Assembly: GCF_900230185.1 (NCBI RefSeq)
Contig: NZ_OCSR01000001.1
Location: 310,001-374,000, forward strand
Length of the DNA: 64,000 nucleotides
Source: Burkholderia sp. OK233
GTDB lineage: Bacteria; Pseudomonadota; Gammaproteobacteria; Burkholderiales; Burkholderiaceae
Reading direction: 5' to 3'
Part shown: piece by piece, positions 35,156-45,587 of the stretch
How the letters are laid out: each line of letters opens with the position of its first letter
Position numbering within the stretch: position 1 is the stretch's first letter
Program-made: the position numbers and the translations under genes
Notes under the pieces: model-generated
What the model was told of the DNA's origin: nothing
What the model saw: the letters and a program-made list of their open reading frames with translations, nothing else
Database searches by the model: none

Positions 35156-36184
35156 TCATGCCAGAACGGGCACGTTGTGCTCGACCACGTCAGCGACGAC
35201 CGCAACAGTGTCGCCGGCCTGTACGAGTCCCGGGAAATGGCGTGCCGCGAGTAGCCCACTGCGCTGCGCCCGATATTCCACGGGACGGCTTCCCGTGCGC
35301 TCGATGTCGTGTACGCGTGCGAGTAAGTCGCCCTCTATCACAGTTTCGCCGAGGTCACGGCACATCTCGAGGAGGCCGCGATGCTCGCTCGTCGTGTAGC
35401 AGGTGCCATCAGGCATATCGAGCAGCGTCGTGGTGCGTAGCTCCGCGTCTCGCTCACCAACTTCGCGCTCTATCACGCCCGCATACGCGAGAAAACCACG
35501 CACGCCGCGATCTGCAATCGCCATACTCGCCGCCGTCGCGGTGCCACCACCACCCAGTTCGGTCGAGACAAACACCTTGCCCGCTTCCTCGACGGCACTG
35601 TCGAACATCCCCACGCTGTCCAGCTCCAACAAGCGCATCGAGTACGGCGCGCCGAACGCGCGCATCGCTCGCTCGCAACGCGCCTGCTGCTCGCCGTCAG
35701 GAAGGACATGGATTGCCGCGAACGGCACAAAGTCGAGAGTGCGCCCACCGGCATGGATATCGAGCACATAGTCGGCACGCGCGAGCAGATGACGCTGAAA
35801 ATAGTCCGCGATCTTCTCGGTCACGCTTCCATCAGGCCGCCCAGGGAAGCTACGGTTCAGGTTACCCGCATCAATCGGCGAGGTGCGCTTGCCCGCACGG
35901 AATGCGGGATAGTTCATGTACGGAACAATGATTACGCGCCCGTCCACGTCTGCGGCCTGTAGTGACGCCGCGAGCTTGGCAAGCGCGATAGGACCTTCAT
36001 ATTCGTCGCCATGATTGCCCCCCGTGAGCAGGACGGTCGGCCCATCCCCGCGCTTCACAACGGTCAAGGGGATCATGATCGCGCCCCACGCAGAATCGTC
36101 GCGCGAGTATGGCAACTTTAGAAAACCGTGTTGCATGCCATCAGCATCGTAATCGACGGTCGACGTGATCGGTGACGCTCGCAT
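35156..36184 (-). CDS. doeB: N-alpha-acetyl-diaminobutyrate deacetylase DoeB
   Basis: 342-aa zinc deacylase of the succinylglutamate desuccinylase/aspartoacylase family. Zinc-site motif GGNHGDEYEGPIALAKL, substrate segment GNLNRSFPGRPDGSVTEKIA, second zinc ligand in VLDIHAGGRTLDF, catalytic Glu in FVSTELGGGGTATA. The C-terminal beta domain HRGLLEMCRDLGETVIEGDL is typical of DoeB. The start lies 4 bp after the doeA stop. In ectoine breakdown it removes the acetyl group from N-alpha-acetyl-L-2,4-diaminobutyrate to give diaminobutyrate, the DoeD substrate. Confidence 0.92.
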   Translation of the reverse strand: MRASPITSTVDYDADGMQHGFLKLPYSRDDSAWGAIMIPLTVVKRGDGPTVLLTGGNHGDEYEGPIALAKLAASLQAADVDGRVIIVPYMNYPAFRAGKRTSPIDAGNLNRSFPGRPDGSVTEKIADYFQRHLLARADYVLDIHAGGRTLDFVPFAAIHVLPDGEQQARCERAMRAFGAPYSMRLLELDSVGMFDSAVEEAGKVFVSTELGGGGTATAASMAIADRGVRGFLAYAGVIEREVGERDAELRTTTLLDMPDGTCYTTSEHRGLLEMCRDLGETVIEGDLLARVHDIERTGSRPVEYRAQRSGLLAARHFPGLVQAGDTVAVVADVVEHNVPVLA

Positions 36185-36188
36185 TGCT

Positions 36189-37406
36189 CTACTCCTTCAC
36201 AAACAGTTTGCGCGGCGTACGGCAGAACGTCTCGACGCCGGTTTCAGTGATCAGAATGCTCTCAGTGATTTCGAGGCCCCAGTCGTCGAGCCAGAGACCT
36301 GGCATGAAATGAAACGTCATGCCAGGTTCGAGGACCGTGCGATCCCCTGGGCGCAGGCTCATGGTGCGCTCGCCCCAGTCCGGTGGATAGCTCGCACCAA
36401 TTGGGTAGCCGCAGCGGCTGGTCTTTTCGATGCCAGATTTGTGTAGCACTGCAAAGAAGGCGTTCGCAATGTCCTCGCAAACGTTACCCGGCTTCGCGGC
36501 TGCGAGACCCGCATCGATACCCTCCACCACCGCTTTCTCGGCATCCAGAAAATGCTGGGGCGGCTTACCAAGATAGATCGTGCGCGACTGCGGGCAGTGA
36601 TAGCGGCGATAGCAGCCCGCGATTTCGAAGAATGTGCCAGCATTCGAAGTGAACACGGAATCATCCCATGTCAGGTGCGGGGCGGCGGCGTCAGAGCCAG
36701 TTGGCAGCAGCGGCACAATTGCCGGGTAATCGCCACCGTAGCCCTCCACACCCGTAATGCCTGCCTCATAAATGTGTGCAACCAGGTCGCTCTTCTTCAT
36801 TCCAGGCTCAACCACGTCGAGTATGCGCGCGTGCATCTTCTCGACGATGCGCGCCGCGACGCGCATGTACTCAATCTCGCGCGACGACTTCACTGCGCGC
36901 TGCCAGTTGACGAGCGAGGTGACATCCACCCAGTGCGCCTTCGGCAAATTCCGCTGAAGCGACGCATAGGCAGCCGCACTGAAATAGTAATTATCTAGCT
37001 CAACACCGATGCGAAGGGCATCCCACCCGCGCGCAGCGATGACTTCGGTGCTCAGGTAATCCATTGGGTGACGCACGGGTGATTGCACGTAATGGTCTGG
37101 ATAACCAATGATATGGTCGTGCATCATGAACGTCGTGCGTTTTGCGCCATTCGCATCCTGGCCACGACCGAACCAAACTGGCTCCCCGTCCATTGTCAGC
37201 AGAACGCACTGGTGGACATAGAATGACCAACCGTCGTAGCCTGTCAGCCAGCCCATATTGGTCGGGTCCGTGACAATCAGCAGATCAATGCCCTTGTCTT
37301 GCATCGCTCTGCGTGTCTTTGCAATACGCGCCTCATATTCGCTGCGCATAAAAAAAAGACGCGGCGACGTCACACCGTTCTCGATGGTCGCTTCGTTCGC
37401 TGCCAA
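36189..37406 (-). CDS. doeA: Ectoine hydrolase DoeA
   Basis: 405-aa M24-fold hydrolase. The start is TTG 37406 (encoding MAANEATIENG) with AGGGGGC upstream; an ATG at 37349 is an alternative. Family hallmarks: DLLIVTDPTNMGWLTGYDGW, SFYVHQCVLLTMDGEPVWFG, GVELDNYYFSAAAYASLQ, GYPIGASYPPDWGERTMSLR, PGMTFHFMPGLWLDDWGLEI. DoeA opens the ectoine ring to give N-acetylated diaminobutyrate isomers. First gene of doeA-doeB-doeX, with the palindrome TGTACTAGTACA 188 bp upstream and the enuR gene just beyond. Confidence 0.93.
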   Translation of the reverse strand: MAANEATIENGVTSPRLFFMRSEYEARIAKTRRAMQDKGIDLLIVTDPTNMGWLTGYDGWSFYVHQCVLLTMDGEPVWFGRGQDANGAKRTTFMMHDHIIGYPDHYVQSPVRHPMDYLSTEVIAARGWDALRIGVELDNYYFSAAAYASLQRNLPKAHWVDVTSLVNWQRAVKSSREIEYMRVAARIVEKMHARILDVVEPGMKKSDLVAHIYEAGITGVEGYGGDYPAIVPLLPTGSDAAAPHLTWDDSVFTSNAGTFFEIAGCYRRYHCPQSRTIYLGKPPQHFLDAEKAVVEGIDAGLAAAKPGNVCEDIANAFFAVLHKSGIEKTSRCGYPIGASYPPDWGERTMSLRPGDRTVLEPGMTFHFMPGLWLDDWGLEITESILITETGVETFCRTPRKLFVKE

Positions 37407-37621
37407 TAGCGCCCCCTATTAAAGCGTGACTGCGTTGCGAAAATAATTTAACCGACACCGGTTGCAGAAGCACACAGCGTGTGCAACGGCGTTTGGGAGT
37501 CTACCGGGCAACCACACGCGCACCTTCTAGAACCTGGCATCGCACGCGTGAATCAGAGAAAGGCAGTCTACTGTTGCAAAAACGGCTTTTTAATGTACTA
37601 GTACAATTTACGCGGCGTTGC
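37407..37621. promoter_or_regulatory. doeA promoter region
   Basis: 215 bp between the enuR stop and the doeA start, unusually AT-rich near the palindrome. It must hold the doeABX promoter because both genes read in the same direction and enuR ends here. Confidence 0.6.
37594..37605. promoter_or_regulatory. Palindrome TGTACTAGTACA, candidate EnuR operator of doeA
   Basis: A perfect 12-bp palindrome followed by ATTTA. Near-identical sequence (TGTCCTAGTACA followed by ATTTA) lies upstream of enuR at 39096-39107. Shared only by the two promoters that EnuR would be expected to control. Confidence 0.6.
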
Positions 37622-39034
37622 TCAACTGAAGTCGTGCACGTGTGGGAGCTGCTCGAAGACGCCCGCAATAGTCTGCAGAGCGTCCTTGAAAACAGCATCG
37701 GCCACCTCGGCGCCCAGACAGACCCTAAGTGCGTTTGGTAACTGCGTACCGCCGACAAGGAATGGCTCAGGAGACGTAACAGCGATCTGCCGCTTGCGCA
37801 GCTCGCGAACTACGCGATCGGGCCGCCAGTAGTCCGGCACACGTAGCCACACCGACAATGCGTTCGGATGCGTTCCAAGCAAATAATCGCCAAGTGCTGC
37901 GCGCACCATCTCCTGGCGCGCCGCGAGACGCTCTCGCTGCAATTCCACGAGACGCCGCGCAGTGCCGTCCACGATCCAGCGCGTGGCGATTTCCGCAATC
38001 GGCAATGTCGCCATCCAACTGCTCACGCGCAATACACTCTCAACGCGCAGCGCGTGTCGCCGCGGCATCGCCAGGTAGCCGGTGCGCAGGCCCGTGAGTA
38101 CCGATTTCGTCATACTCGTACAATAAAACGCCAGCTCGGGGATCAGGCTCGCAATGGGCGTATTGGTCTTCGCGGGCAGTGCACCATAAACATCGTCCTC
38201 GATCACGTACACGCCGTAGCGTTCCGCGATGCGCGCAATAGCGCGGCGACGAGAATCAGGCATCATGGCCACCGTGGGATTGTTGAAGGTCGGCGTGCAA
38301 ACGAGCGCGCTTACACGTTCGTTATCGCACATCTCCTCGAAATGTTCGGGACGAATGCCGTGCTCGTCGATCTCGAGCCCCTTGAGCGTGAAACCCAGGA
38401 CGTTCGCCAAACCGATCACGCCATGGTCTGTCAGACTCTCACACAGAACCGTGTCGCCAGGGCCAACGATAGAAGCGAGTGCGAGGAAAATGCCATGGGC
38501 CGCGCCATTGGTAATAAGTAGCGACTCCGGGCTGACAGGCATGTTCAGCGAGGCAAGCCATTCCGCACCCGCCTGACGGTGATGCTCGAAGCCCGCAATT
38601 GGTCGAAAAGACTGAATCCACGGCTGCGCATCAAGAGTAGCGAACGTCGCACAGACCTTACGCCACGCGATATCGTGATCTTGCGTATGAACGATGCGGG
38701 CAGTCGAGAAGTCGACGATCTCACGTTCCGTAGAATCAAGCATGTAATTCGACATCGTTTCCGTCACGCGCGCCGTGACGAAACTGCCACGCCCGACCTC
38801 GCAGCGGATCAGACCCTGTCTTTCAAGCTCTTTGTAGGCGTTGGTCACTGTTTGCACACTAATACCAAGCTTCGCCGCCATCTCTCGTTGCGTCGCAAGA
38901 CGGACGCCGGGAGCAAGCGTGCCGTGCTCGATATCCGTTGCAATCGCCTTAACCAACCGTTTGTATTTGGATTCCGCACCATGCACAACTTCAGCCGCAT
39001 CGTGCCATTTACTCAATCCCGTCACCAGCGCCAT
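37622..39034 (-). CDS. enuR: MocR/GabR-type regulator of ectoine catabolism, EnuR
   Basis: 470 aa. N-terminal GntR winged helix (about 20-95): YKRLVKAIATDIEHGTLAPG, LATQREMAAKLGISVQTVTN, AYKELERQGLIRCEVGRGSF. C-terminal fold-type I aminotransferase-like domain: PVSPESLLITNGAAHGIFLA, CTPTFNNPTVAMMPDSRRRA, YVIEDDVYGALP, PLP Lys in YCTSMTKSVLTGLRTGYLAM, and NALRVCLGAE. It lies upstream of doeA on the same strand, the usual enuR place. EnuR in other bacteria is a repressor relieved by N-alpha-acetyl-diaminobutyrate bound to PLP. Promoter palindrome at 39096. Confidence 0.88.
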   Translation of the reverse strand: MALVTGLSKWHDAAEVVHGAESKYKRLVKAIATDIEHGTLAPGVRLATQREMAAKLGISVQTVTNAYKELERQGLIRCEVGRGSFVTARVTETMSNYMLDSTEREIVDFSTARIVHTQDHDIAWRKVCATFATLDAQPWIQSFRPIAGFEHHRQAGAEWLASLNMPVSPESLLITNGAAHGIFLALASIVGPGDTVLCESLTDHGVIGLANVLGFTLKGLEIDEHGIRPEHFEEMCDNERVSALVCTPTFNNPTVAMMPDSRRRAIARIAERYGVYVIEDDVYGALPAKTNTPIASLIPELAFYCTSMTKSVLTGLRTGYLAMPRRHALRVESVLRVSSWMATLPIAEIATRWIVDGTARRLVELQRERLAARQEMVRAALGDYLLGTHPNALSVWLRVPDYWRPDRVVRELRKRQIAVTSPEPFLVGGTQLPNALRVCLGAEVADAVFKDALQTIAGVFEQLPHVHDFS

Positions 39035-39095
39035 ATCCTTCCGCCCCTATTGGCGTAAACACTCACACTATCCCAAAAGCAAACTCGAAATTATC

Positions 39096-39107
39096 TGTCC
39101 TAGTACA
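39096..39107. promoter_or_regulatory. Imperfect palindrome TGTCCTAGTACA upstream of enuR
   Basis: Differs from the perfect palindrome before doeA by a single base (C for A) and shares the flanking ATTTA; about 60 bp before the enuR start. Suggests autoregulation. Confidence 0.55.
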
Positions 39108-40122
39108 ATTTATAACAAATAAATGGCTGGGTATGCTCTGCTCATCGAAGTTTCGCAACGCTGCGTGGCTAGTGATATAGGAATTTGGCCGCGCTGACAA
39201 CCGGTTCACCACCGAAGGAAACATGCCGTGAATCAAATTCACGTAGCGAGAGCCGCGAGCAAGTCGACGAGCAGTACGGCTGCTATGCCGCTGCGGCAGC
39301 TATGGCGCCGACCCGAATCAGACCGGCAAGCTTGCTGGCTACACGGTGAGTCTCTGCCTAGTAACCAAGCGCGATCGTGTCCCAATGGGGCGCCTCCACA
39401 ATGGCCGTCTACCATCGTGAGCCTTGACCGGCATGGGTCATTTACCTCGATCGTTCTCAATGCTCGCTCTCGCCGCGCGGCAACCGCTCCGATTAAGTCG
39501 CTACGTCAGCCGCTCTCGGGCAATCCGGGCGTCTCACGCCTGCTGCGCCGACTGAAACGCCTCAATCTCAGCAGAGAACGTACGCTGTACGGCGGAGCGC
39601 AGGGAATTTTCGGTAGTCCATGGAATTGGCACCTACGCCATAGCGAGTCCTTATGGCCCATTTTCAAATGTAATTAGGCGAACAATAATGACCATGCGAT
39701 TCTGCCCTAGTCCATTTACCCTTACAAACCAGGAAGCTGTAATGCCTCTCGAACACATCAAACCGCCAGTCGAAGCATCACAATCGACGATTTTTCGTTG
39801 GCTCCAATATGGGGGGCTACATGGGCAACCGGGCCTTCCTCGACTATAAATTAACCGACGCAGTCGTAAGCCACTGTGTTGAGTGCAAACATCCCCGGGC
39901 CATAACCCAACGGAGCATAGCGAAGCACTTGTTGAATCGACTACGAGACGGCGATAACGACCAATCCCACAGCCGAAGTACGTGCCAGGGTACTGCCCTC
40001 ACCCTTCCCAGGCGCCGATAGATATTAATCGTATCTTCAGTCGATTCGATAGATACCCAAAACATATTTGGGCTCAAAATTTACAACCAGACAACTAGCA
40101 ACAGAAAAGCGTAAGAGGTCCT
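39108..40122. other. 1-kb region before the amino acid ABC transporter, no supported gene
   Basis: Open frames exist (for example 39228-39677 plus) but their compositions are unlike proteins and no domain is recognisable. The final 100 bp is AT-rich and should hold the transporter promoter. Confidence 0.45.
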
Positions 40123-40785
40123 ATGCATTGGAGTCACGTAGTCGAATATTTACCGCTTCTTCTCGAAGGAGTAAAGATGACCGTAGTAATAACGGTTCTC
40201 TCACTCTTGATCAGCACCCCTCTCGGGTTGATGTGGGCATTTTGTACTATGTCGAGAATGGCTTGGTTAACCATGCCTGTAACGGCGATGGTAAACGCCG
40301 TTCGCGCTTTACCGATGATTGTTCTTCTTTTCTATATTTATTTTGTTTTTCCTGACATCGGAATCAAGCTAACCTCCCTACAAGCAAGTGCCATCGGTCT
40401 CGGATTTGCATACTCGACATACATCTCCGAGATATTCAGATCGGGGATTGAGTCGGTCGACCACGGTCAGCTTGAAGCGGCACGCTCGATTGGCATGGGC
40501 AAGATAAGGGCAATGCGCAGAGTGATTTTGCCTCAAGCGTTTCGAGTTGCACTTCCTCCGTACAGCAATACATTGCTCATGCTTCTGAAGGACTCATCGA
40601 TTGCGTCGACAATCGCTGTCGCCGAAGTAACTCGCCAAGGGCAGTTGATAGCATATTCGACTTTCGACAACACCACCGTCTATACGATGGTTGCGGCTTT
40701 TTACCTGATTATGGGCATGCCCATGATCAAACTTACGAAGGTACTTGAATTCCGCTTCGGACGGCATAAGCATGGGAGTAGGTGA
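40123..40785 (+). CDS. Polar amino acid ABC transporter permease (HisM family)
   Basis: 220 aa, five or so hydrophobic segments ([50 protein letters not shown]). The EAA loop for ATPase contact is visible: [23 protein letters not shown]. It belongs to the HisM/GlnP group (3 TM domain). Only one permease gene is present; many such importers use two different ones, so it may act as a homodimer. Its stop overlaps the ATPase start by 1 bp. Confidence 0.9.
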   Translation: MHWSHVVEYLPLLLEGVKMTVVITVLSLLISTPLGLMWAFCTMSRMAWLTMPVTAMVNAVRALPMIVLLFYIYFVFPDIGIKLTSLQASAIGLGFAYSTYISEIFRSGIESVDHGQLEAARSIGMGKIRAMRRVILPQAFRVALPPYSNTLLMLLKDSSIASTIAVAEVTRQGQLIAYSTFDNTTVYTMVAAFYLIMGMPMIKLTKVLEFRFGRHKHGSR

Positions 40786-41555
40786 TGATTGAGATCAATG
40801 ATATTCATAAATGCTTTAAGGAAAACGAGGTCCTCAAAGGCGTAACAACAAGTGTGGCCGAAGGCGAGGTCGTCTGTTTAATTGGTCCGTCCGGCTCAGG
40901 AAAGTCAACCCTTCTTCGATGCATAAATGGACTCGAATCATATGAAAAAGGTTCGATTATCGCCCTAGGAAAGAGGGTGGATGCTCATGCCAAGGACATC
41001 AATGAGCGTCGACGAGACATTGGCATGGTATTTCAGCACTTTAATCTTTTTCCCCATCGGACGGCATTAGAGAACGTCATGGAGGGGCCTGTTTACGTCA
41101 ATCGTGAGCCGCGAGCAAGCGCTCGAAAAAGGGCCGTTGATCTGCTCAATCGCGTAGGACTAGGAAGTAAGTGTGATGCATATCCGTCTCAGCTCTCGGG
41201 CGGACAGCAACAGCGTGTCGCGATCGCAAGATCGCTCGCCATGTCACCAAAGGCAATGCTGTTTGATGAGCCGACGTCTGCGCTTGATCCCGAGCTGGTG
41301 GGCGAGGTCCTGAGTGTTATGCGCTCCCTCGCTGCCGATGGTATGACGATGATTGTGGTCACCCACGAGATGAGTTTCGCTAGGGATGTTGCGGATAAGG
41401 TCTGTTTTCTTCATTCAGGCAAGATTGTCGAAGAAGGGCCTGCGTCGCAGTTGTTGACCTCACCTAAAGAACAAAAAACGCAGGATTTTTTACGCCGCGT
41501 ACTCGGCGTCTCGGCAAAATCATCACCGAACGAGGCGGTTAATGGTTGCGGCTAA
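40785..41555 (+). CDS. Polar amino acid ABC transporter ATP-binding protein
   Basis: 256 aa from ATG 40785 ([20 protein letters not shown]); a GTG one codon earlier is also possible. Walker [20 protein letters not shown]-loop [11 protein letters not shown], signature [15 protein letters not shown], Walker [17 protein letters not shown], switch His in [15 protein letters not shown]. GlnQ/HisP family. It powers the permease encoded immediately upstream. Confidence 0.93.
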   Translation: MIEINDIHKCFKENEVLKGVTTSVAEGEVVCLIGPSGSGKSTLLRCINGLESYEKGSIIALGKRVDAHAKDINERRRDIGMVFQHFNLFPHRTALENVMEGPVYVNREPRASARKRAVDLLNRVGLGSKCDAYPSQLSGGQQQRVAIARSLAMSPKAMLFDEPTSALDPELVGEVLSVMRSLAADGMTMIVVTHEMSFARDVADKVCFLHSGKIVEEGPASQLLTSPKEQKTQDFLRRVLGVSAKSSPNEAVNGCG

Positions 41556-41699
41556 ATAACAGAGTTGCTTTTTACACCGACAAATCCGATTAAAGAGTAG
41601 GTTCATGCACCTTACTCCACCACCGGATCGGTCGAGTGACCGAAATTTATCTGCGTGGTTGCACGCTTGTTTGTATATTAATCCAAAGGAGACTTAGCT

Positions 41700-42512
41700 A
41701 TGAATCGCATTCGCCCATCTGAGATTTTCAAGGGCCTCTCCAAGAAAACGAAAGCAACTTTCCTCTCCGCAATTGTTTTGGGGCTGGTTTCAGTTGGTAC
41801 GCCGCAAATTTCTTGTGCGGCAGCGGTAATTACCGTCGGCTCAACTCCCTCCAGCGCTCCAACCGGCTTTCTCGACATCAAAACGGGAAAATATGTCGGC
41901 CTGATGCCCGACGTCGCTCAGGAGATTGCCAAGAGAAATCACCTCACTATGACGTATCAAGCCATTCCGAATGGGGCGCTCACTCAGTCACTCATCGCCG
42001 GGAAAATTGACCTGATCGCTGCTGGGCTCTCCCCCACGCCTGACCGAGAGAAGGTAATGGACTTCTCGCAACCTGTCACGACGATCACCGACGGAATTAT
42101 CGTTAGAGACAGCAACAAGCGGCCTTATAGAAATTCTAGCGATTTCGCAAACCAAAAAATCGGAATCCTGTCCGGCACAGACTACGTGGATATGGTTAAG
42201 AAATTGAATATCGCCAAGGAGGTTAAGCTCTATGACACCACAACCGATATGGCACGCGATCTGGAACTCGGTCGTATCGATGTAGCTGTCGATGATTATC
42301 CCAAGCTGAAATACCAGGAGGTAACGGGTAACTTTAAGGGCGTGCACGTCGTCGACAGTTACTCACCGATGGCAAAGGACGATGTCATTGCTTTCGCCGT
42401 TCAGAAGGGAAACTCCGCTCTGCTCAGTCAGGTCGATACGGCACTTAACTCGATGAAGGCTGATGGGACTCTGGATGCATTGCTGAAGAAGTGGCATTGG
42501 CGCGGTAACTAA
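41700..42512 (+). CDS. Amino acid ABC transporter periplasmic binding protein
   Basis: 270 aa, AAGGAG before ATG 41700. A long Sec signal peptide (charged start MNRIRPSEIFKGLSKKTKAT, hydrophobic core FLSAIVLGLVSVGTP, cleavage near ISCAAA). SBP family 3 domain: TGKYVGLMPDVAQEIAKRNH, IPNGALTQSLIAGKIDLIAA, GLSPTPDREKVMDFSQPV, ELGRIDVAVDDYPKLKY. It should capture an amino acid-like ligand for the two genes before it. The cluster's sulfur amino acid theme makes cystine or homocystine attractive, and the nearby doe genes make ectoine possible, but the ligand is not readable. Confidence 0.9.
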   Translation: MNRIRPSEIFKGLSKKTKATFLSAIVLGLVSVGTPQISCAAAVITVGSTPSSAPTGFLDIKTGKYVGLMPDVAQEIAKRNHLTMTYQAIPNGALTQSLIAGKIDLIAAGLSPTPDREKVMDFSQPVTTITDGIIVRDSNKRPYRNSSDFANQKIGILSGTDYVDMVKKLNIAKEVKLYDTTTDMARDLELGRIDVAVDDYPKLKYQEVTGNFKGVHVVDSYSPMAKDDVIAFAVQKGNSALLSQVDTALNSMKADGTLDALLKKWHWRGN

Positions 42513-42526
42513 GGAGGCGAGAGAGT

Positions 42527-42554
42527 GGATGCGCGCAGCGGGATTCGCGCATCC
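42527..42554 (+). terminator. Stem-loop after the binding-protein gene
   Basis: Perfect 9-bp stem GGATGCGCG / CGCGCATCC with a 10-nt loop, 15 bp after the stop. There is no long T tract, so it may stabilise the mRNA or terminate weakly. Confidence 0.5.
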
Positions 42555-42698
42555 ATCTGAATAACTTCCTTCGCCACCCGCTTGGCCTGCTGTGATGCGT
42601 TACGTGTCTCCATTTCATTCAGCTACACGCGCATCGGTTAGAACAGACTGCGGGAATTGCTTGCTCTATACAGCGATTACGCAATTTAAGGTATCACG

Positions 42699-43109
42699 GT
42701 GAAATCCCCGATTGTGAGGTTCGAAGTTCCCGCCTTAGTATGCACCGCCGCGACGGGACCGGTATCGCGCACAGCATCGATTCCGATCCTTCGGTCGATC
42801 GCTTTTATCGAAGAGTCGTTTGCGGAACGGGTAGGCCTCGCGGCGATCGCCGCAGCAGCAGGCCTCAGCATCTCGCGCTTTGCGACGCGATTTAGCGACG
42901 AAGTGGGCGTTTCCCCGTATCGCTACTTGTGTCGCGTGCGAATCTACCACGCGCAGCGGATGCTGCGCGCCGGTGTTCCTCCCAGCGCAGTTGCAACCGC
43001 AGTGGGCTTCTTTGACCAAAGTCATCTCGGCCGACATTTTCGGCGCATGGTCGGAACGACGCCTAAGCATTACATGAAGGTACCGCGAAATAGAAGCAAG
43101 TTAGGCTAG
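42699..43109 (+). CDS. AraC-family helix-turn-helix regulator (short)
   Basis: 136 aa from GTG 42699. Nearly all of it is the AraC double helix-turn-helix: AERVGLAAIAAAAGLSISRF, TRFSDEVGVSPYRYLCRVRI, AVGFFDQSHLGRHFRRMVGT, TPKHYM. The N-terminal 30 residues carry no effector domain, so it is either a minimal regulator or a truncated gene. It follows the ABC transporter on the same strand and may control it. Confidence 0.85.
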   Translation: MKSPIVRFEVPALVCTAATGPVSRTASIPILRSIAFIEESFAERVGLAAIAAAAGLSISRFATRFSDEVGVSPYRYLCRVRIYHAQRMLRAGVPPSAVATAVGFFDQSHLGRHFRRMVGTTPKHYMKVPRNRSKLG

Positions 43110-43745
43110 GCGCCCGCAGAGCCCCTTTGCGCTTGCACGTTCCCAGAAGCTCCAGGAGTCCACACTAGATACGCAAGCTCACTCGCCTCCACGGCCCCGG
43201 GACATTATCGAAGCGCGCCCCATCCGGTTCGAAATTGCCGACTGCACCGCGATTTCGATAGGCACGCAGGGTATCGACGTTTGGCTCGGGTACTGCGCAA
43301 ATTGATCTAGTAGTGCACGTTATATTTGTTGTACTTACCACTTATCACGTCGCCCGAGTGAGTGATGTGGGTGATCTCGTGAACGGAAAGCGTGGCTTCG
43401 AAAGAGCGGACTCTGTTGGAAAACCAGCTAGACCGCAAGGGTGTTGATCGGCGGGTCACCTTGGCCGGGATTGCGTTAGTCGACTTACGCGGATAGGACC
43501 GTGATATCACCACTACCGTTCGCCCTGTAGCGCTGCGCGTCCCGACCACGCGTTTCGTCGACGCACCGCTGATTAGTGTTGTTCTCCGGAGTTCGACAGT
43601 TCCACTACCAAAAACGCGAATTTCGACAGCCACGCCACGTAGCGGTGCGAGTTTCAGCGAGGTGCCAAATAGAGTCTTGTGGTGGCACGTCTTAGTGCTT
43701 GAATGCCATTATTGAGTTACGTATTGGGTGTGGTAACGTGGAGGC
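43110..43745. other. Intergenic, no supported gene
   Basis: About 635 bp before the IS1634 element. A minus-strand frame at 43307-43633 has no recognisable domain. The left end of the IS element must lie in the last part. Confidence 0.4.
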
Positions 43746-45468
43746 ATGCACGTGAAGATCACCACCTCCGGACGCCGTCGCTACTTCCAGCTCGCTGAGT
43801 CCTATCGGGACGGCGCTGGACGGGTGAAAAAGCGCACTGTGGCCACGTTGGCCCGGCTTGATCAGCTCGATAGCGGCCTTGATTCGGTGATCAACGGGCT
43901 ACTCAAGGCGATAGGCCGTGGTCTTCTGCCGGAGGCGCCTACAGTGAGCTTCGCGTCGGCACGTGCACTCGGTGACGTCTGGACGCTGACCAAACTTTGG
44001 AAATCGCTCGGCTTTAGCGAGTTGAGGCGTGTGTTCCCCCGTACGCGGGACACGATCGATGTGGAGACGCTGGTGCGGATCATGGTCTTCAATCTTGTGC
44101 GATCCGGATTCGAAGCTCTGTGTGCTGCGCTGGCTGGAGACCGTGGCCTTGCCGGAGCTTGATGTCAAAACGATCACGCACCAGCACCTTCTGCGCAGCA
44201 TGGACGCGCTGATTGATCAGCAGGAGGCGGTTGATCGGGTAGTCGCGGACTTGCTGCGGCCGATGATCGACCAGGACCTGCCGGTGGTGTTCTACGATCT
44301 GACCACGATCCGCACCGAACGACTGAGCGCCCAGGAAAACGATGTGCGTGGGTTTGGCATGGCAAAGGATGGCATGAGCGCGCGGCAGTTCATGCTCGGC
44401 GTGGTCCAGACCGCCGAAGGCCTGCCGATCTATCACAAGGTATTTGACGGCAACACGGCGGAGACGAAAACGCTGTTGCCCACGCTCAGGACGGTGCTCG
44501 CGCGATTTCCTTCGATCAAGTGGCTGGTGCTGGTGGCAGACCAGGGCTTGCTCAGCCTGGACGACCTCGAAGCACTCGATGAGCCACGACGGGCCAGCCG
44601 TCGGGCGCTCGAATTCATTCTGGCAGTACCGGGGCGGCGCTATCAGGAGTTTGCCGAACTGCTCGACGAGTTTCACCGGAGACGGTGCCAGACGGCAACG
44701 ACCGAGGTCATTAGCGAGATGAAGTGGAATGCATTGCTATTGATTGTTGCCTATGATCCGGCGCGCGCCGCACTACAGACGCAGCGACGGGACGACCAGA
44801 TCAATGCGCCGATCAGGCAGGGCGAGCAATGGCTCGGCAGGCTCGATGAGCAGGACGAACGCGTCAGGCGCCGGGGGCGAAAGCTCTCGGACAGTGGCGC
44901 CAAGGCAAGCTTCTACCATGCAGTTAGTGAGGCTCATCTGTCGAAGATCATCAAGGTCGATCTGAAGAGCGAGCTCTTCAGCTATGACATCGACGAGAGC
45001 GCTCGCAGTCTGGCCAACATCATGGATGGCAAGCTACTACTCGTGACCAATACAAAGGATCTGGCGGCCCAGGAGATCGTGATATCGAACGCGGGTTCAA
45101 GGTGCTCAACAAGTCCGAACTGGAGATCGATCCGGTCTATCACCGTCTGCCCGAGCGCATCCGCGGCCACGCGGGCGATCCGCTTCATGGCGCTGATTCT
45201 GTACCAAGTCATGCGCCAGCGCCTGAAGACCGTCAACGCCGGTCTTTCGCCCGAACGGGCACTCGAATACTTACGCCGCATCCAGCATCACCAGATTCGG
45301 CTCGACGCTTCCGAACCCGTCACCGGCGTCTCGGCCATCAGCGCCGAACAATCCGAGGTGCTCAATGCCCAGAACGTGAAAAACCCCGGTCGCCCCGCAG
45401 CAGCTCGCGCTGTTGTAGTGGAGCGTTTTAAATTCGACGTTAGTAAAATCAGGTACTTGTGCGATTAA
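43746..45468 (+). pseudogene. IS1634-family transposase with frameshifts
   Basis: Begins MHVKITTSGRRRYFQLAESY, the IS1634 signature, and reads to about 44125, where the frame shifts (FEALC continues as VLRWLETVALPELDVKTITH). The DDE domain is readable (LPVVFYDLTTIRTERLSAQE, WLVLVADQGLLSLDDLEAL). A second pair of shifts replaces GFKVLNKSELEIDPVYHRL in the main frame between about 45090 and 45175; RFMALILYQVMRQRLK returns. At least two lesions, so it is inactive. Confidence 0.85.
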
Positions 45469-45587
45469 CTGTCGAACTCAGGTGTTCTCGATCAACGTCG
45501 TGCATATAGCAAAGCTTGTAGTCTGACGAAACTCGTGACGACTTAGGACGCGTAAAATATGGTCCGTATGCATCAAATCTTAGAGTC

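Noticed and set aside
39228..39677. 149-aa plus-strand frame before the ABC transporter
   Set aside because: The composition is Arg/Ser/Leu-rich without any recognisable motif, no ribosome-binding site stands out, and it may be a relic.
43307..43633. 108-aa minus-strand frame before the IS1634 element
   Set aside because: Its Arg/Ser/Thr-rich sequence has no domain and no ribosome-binding site.
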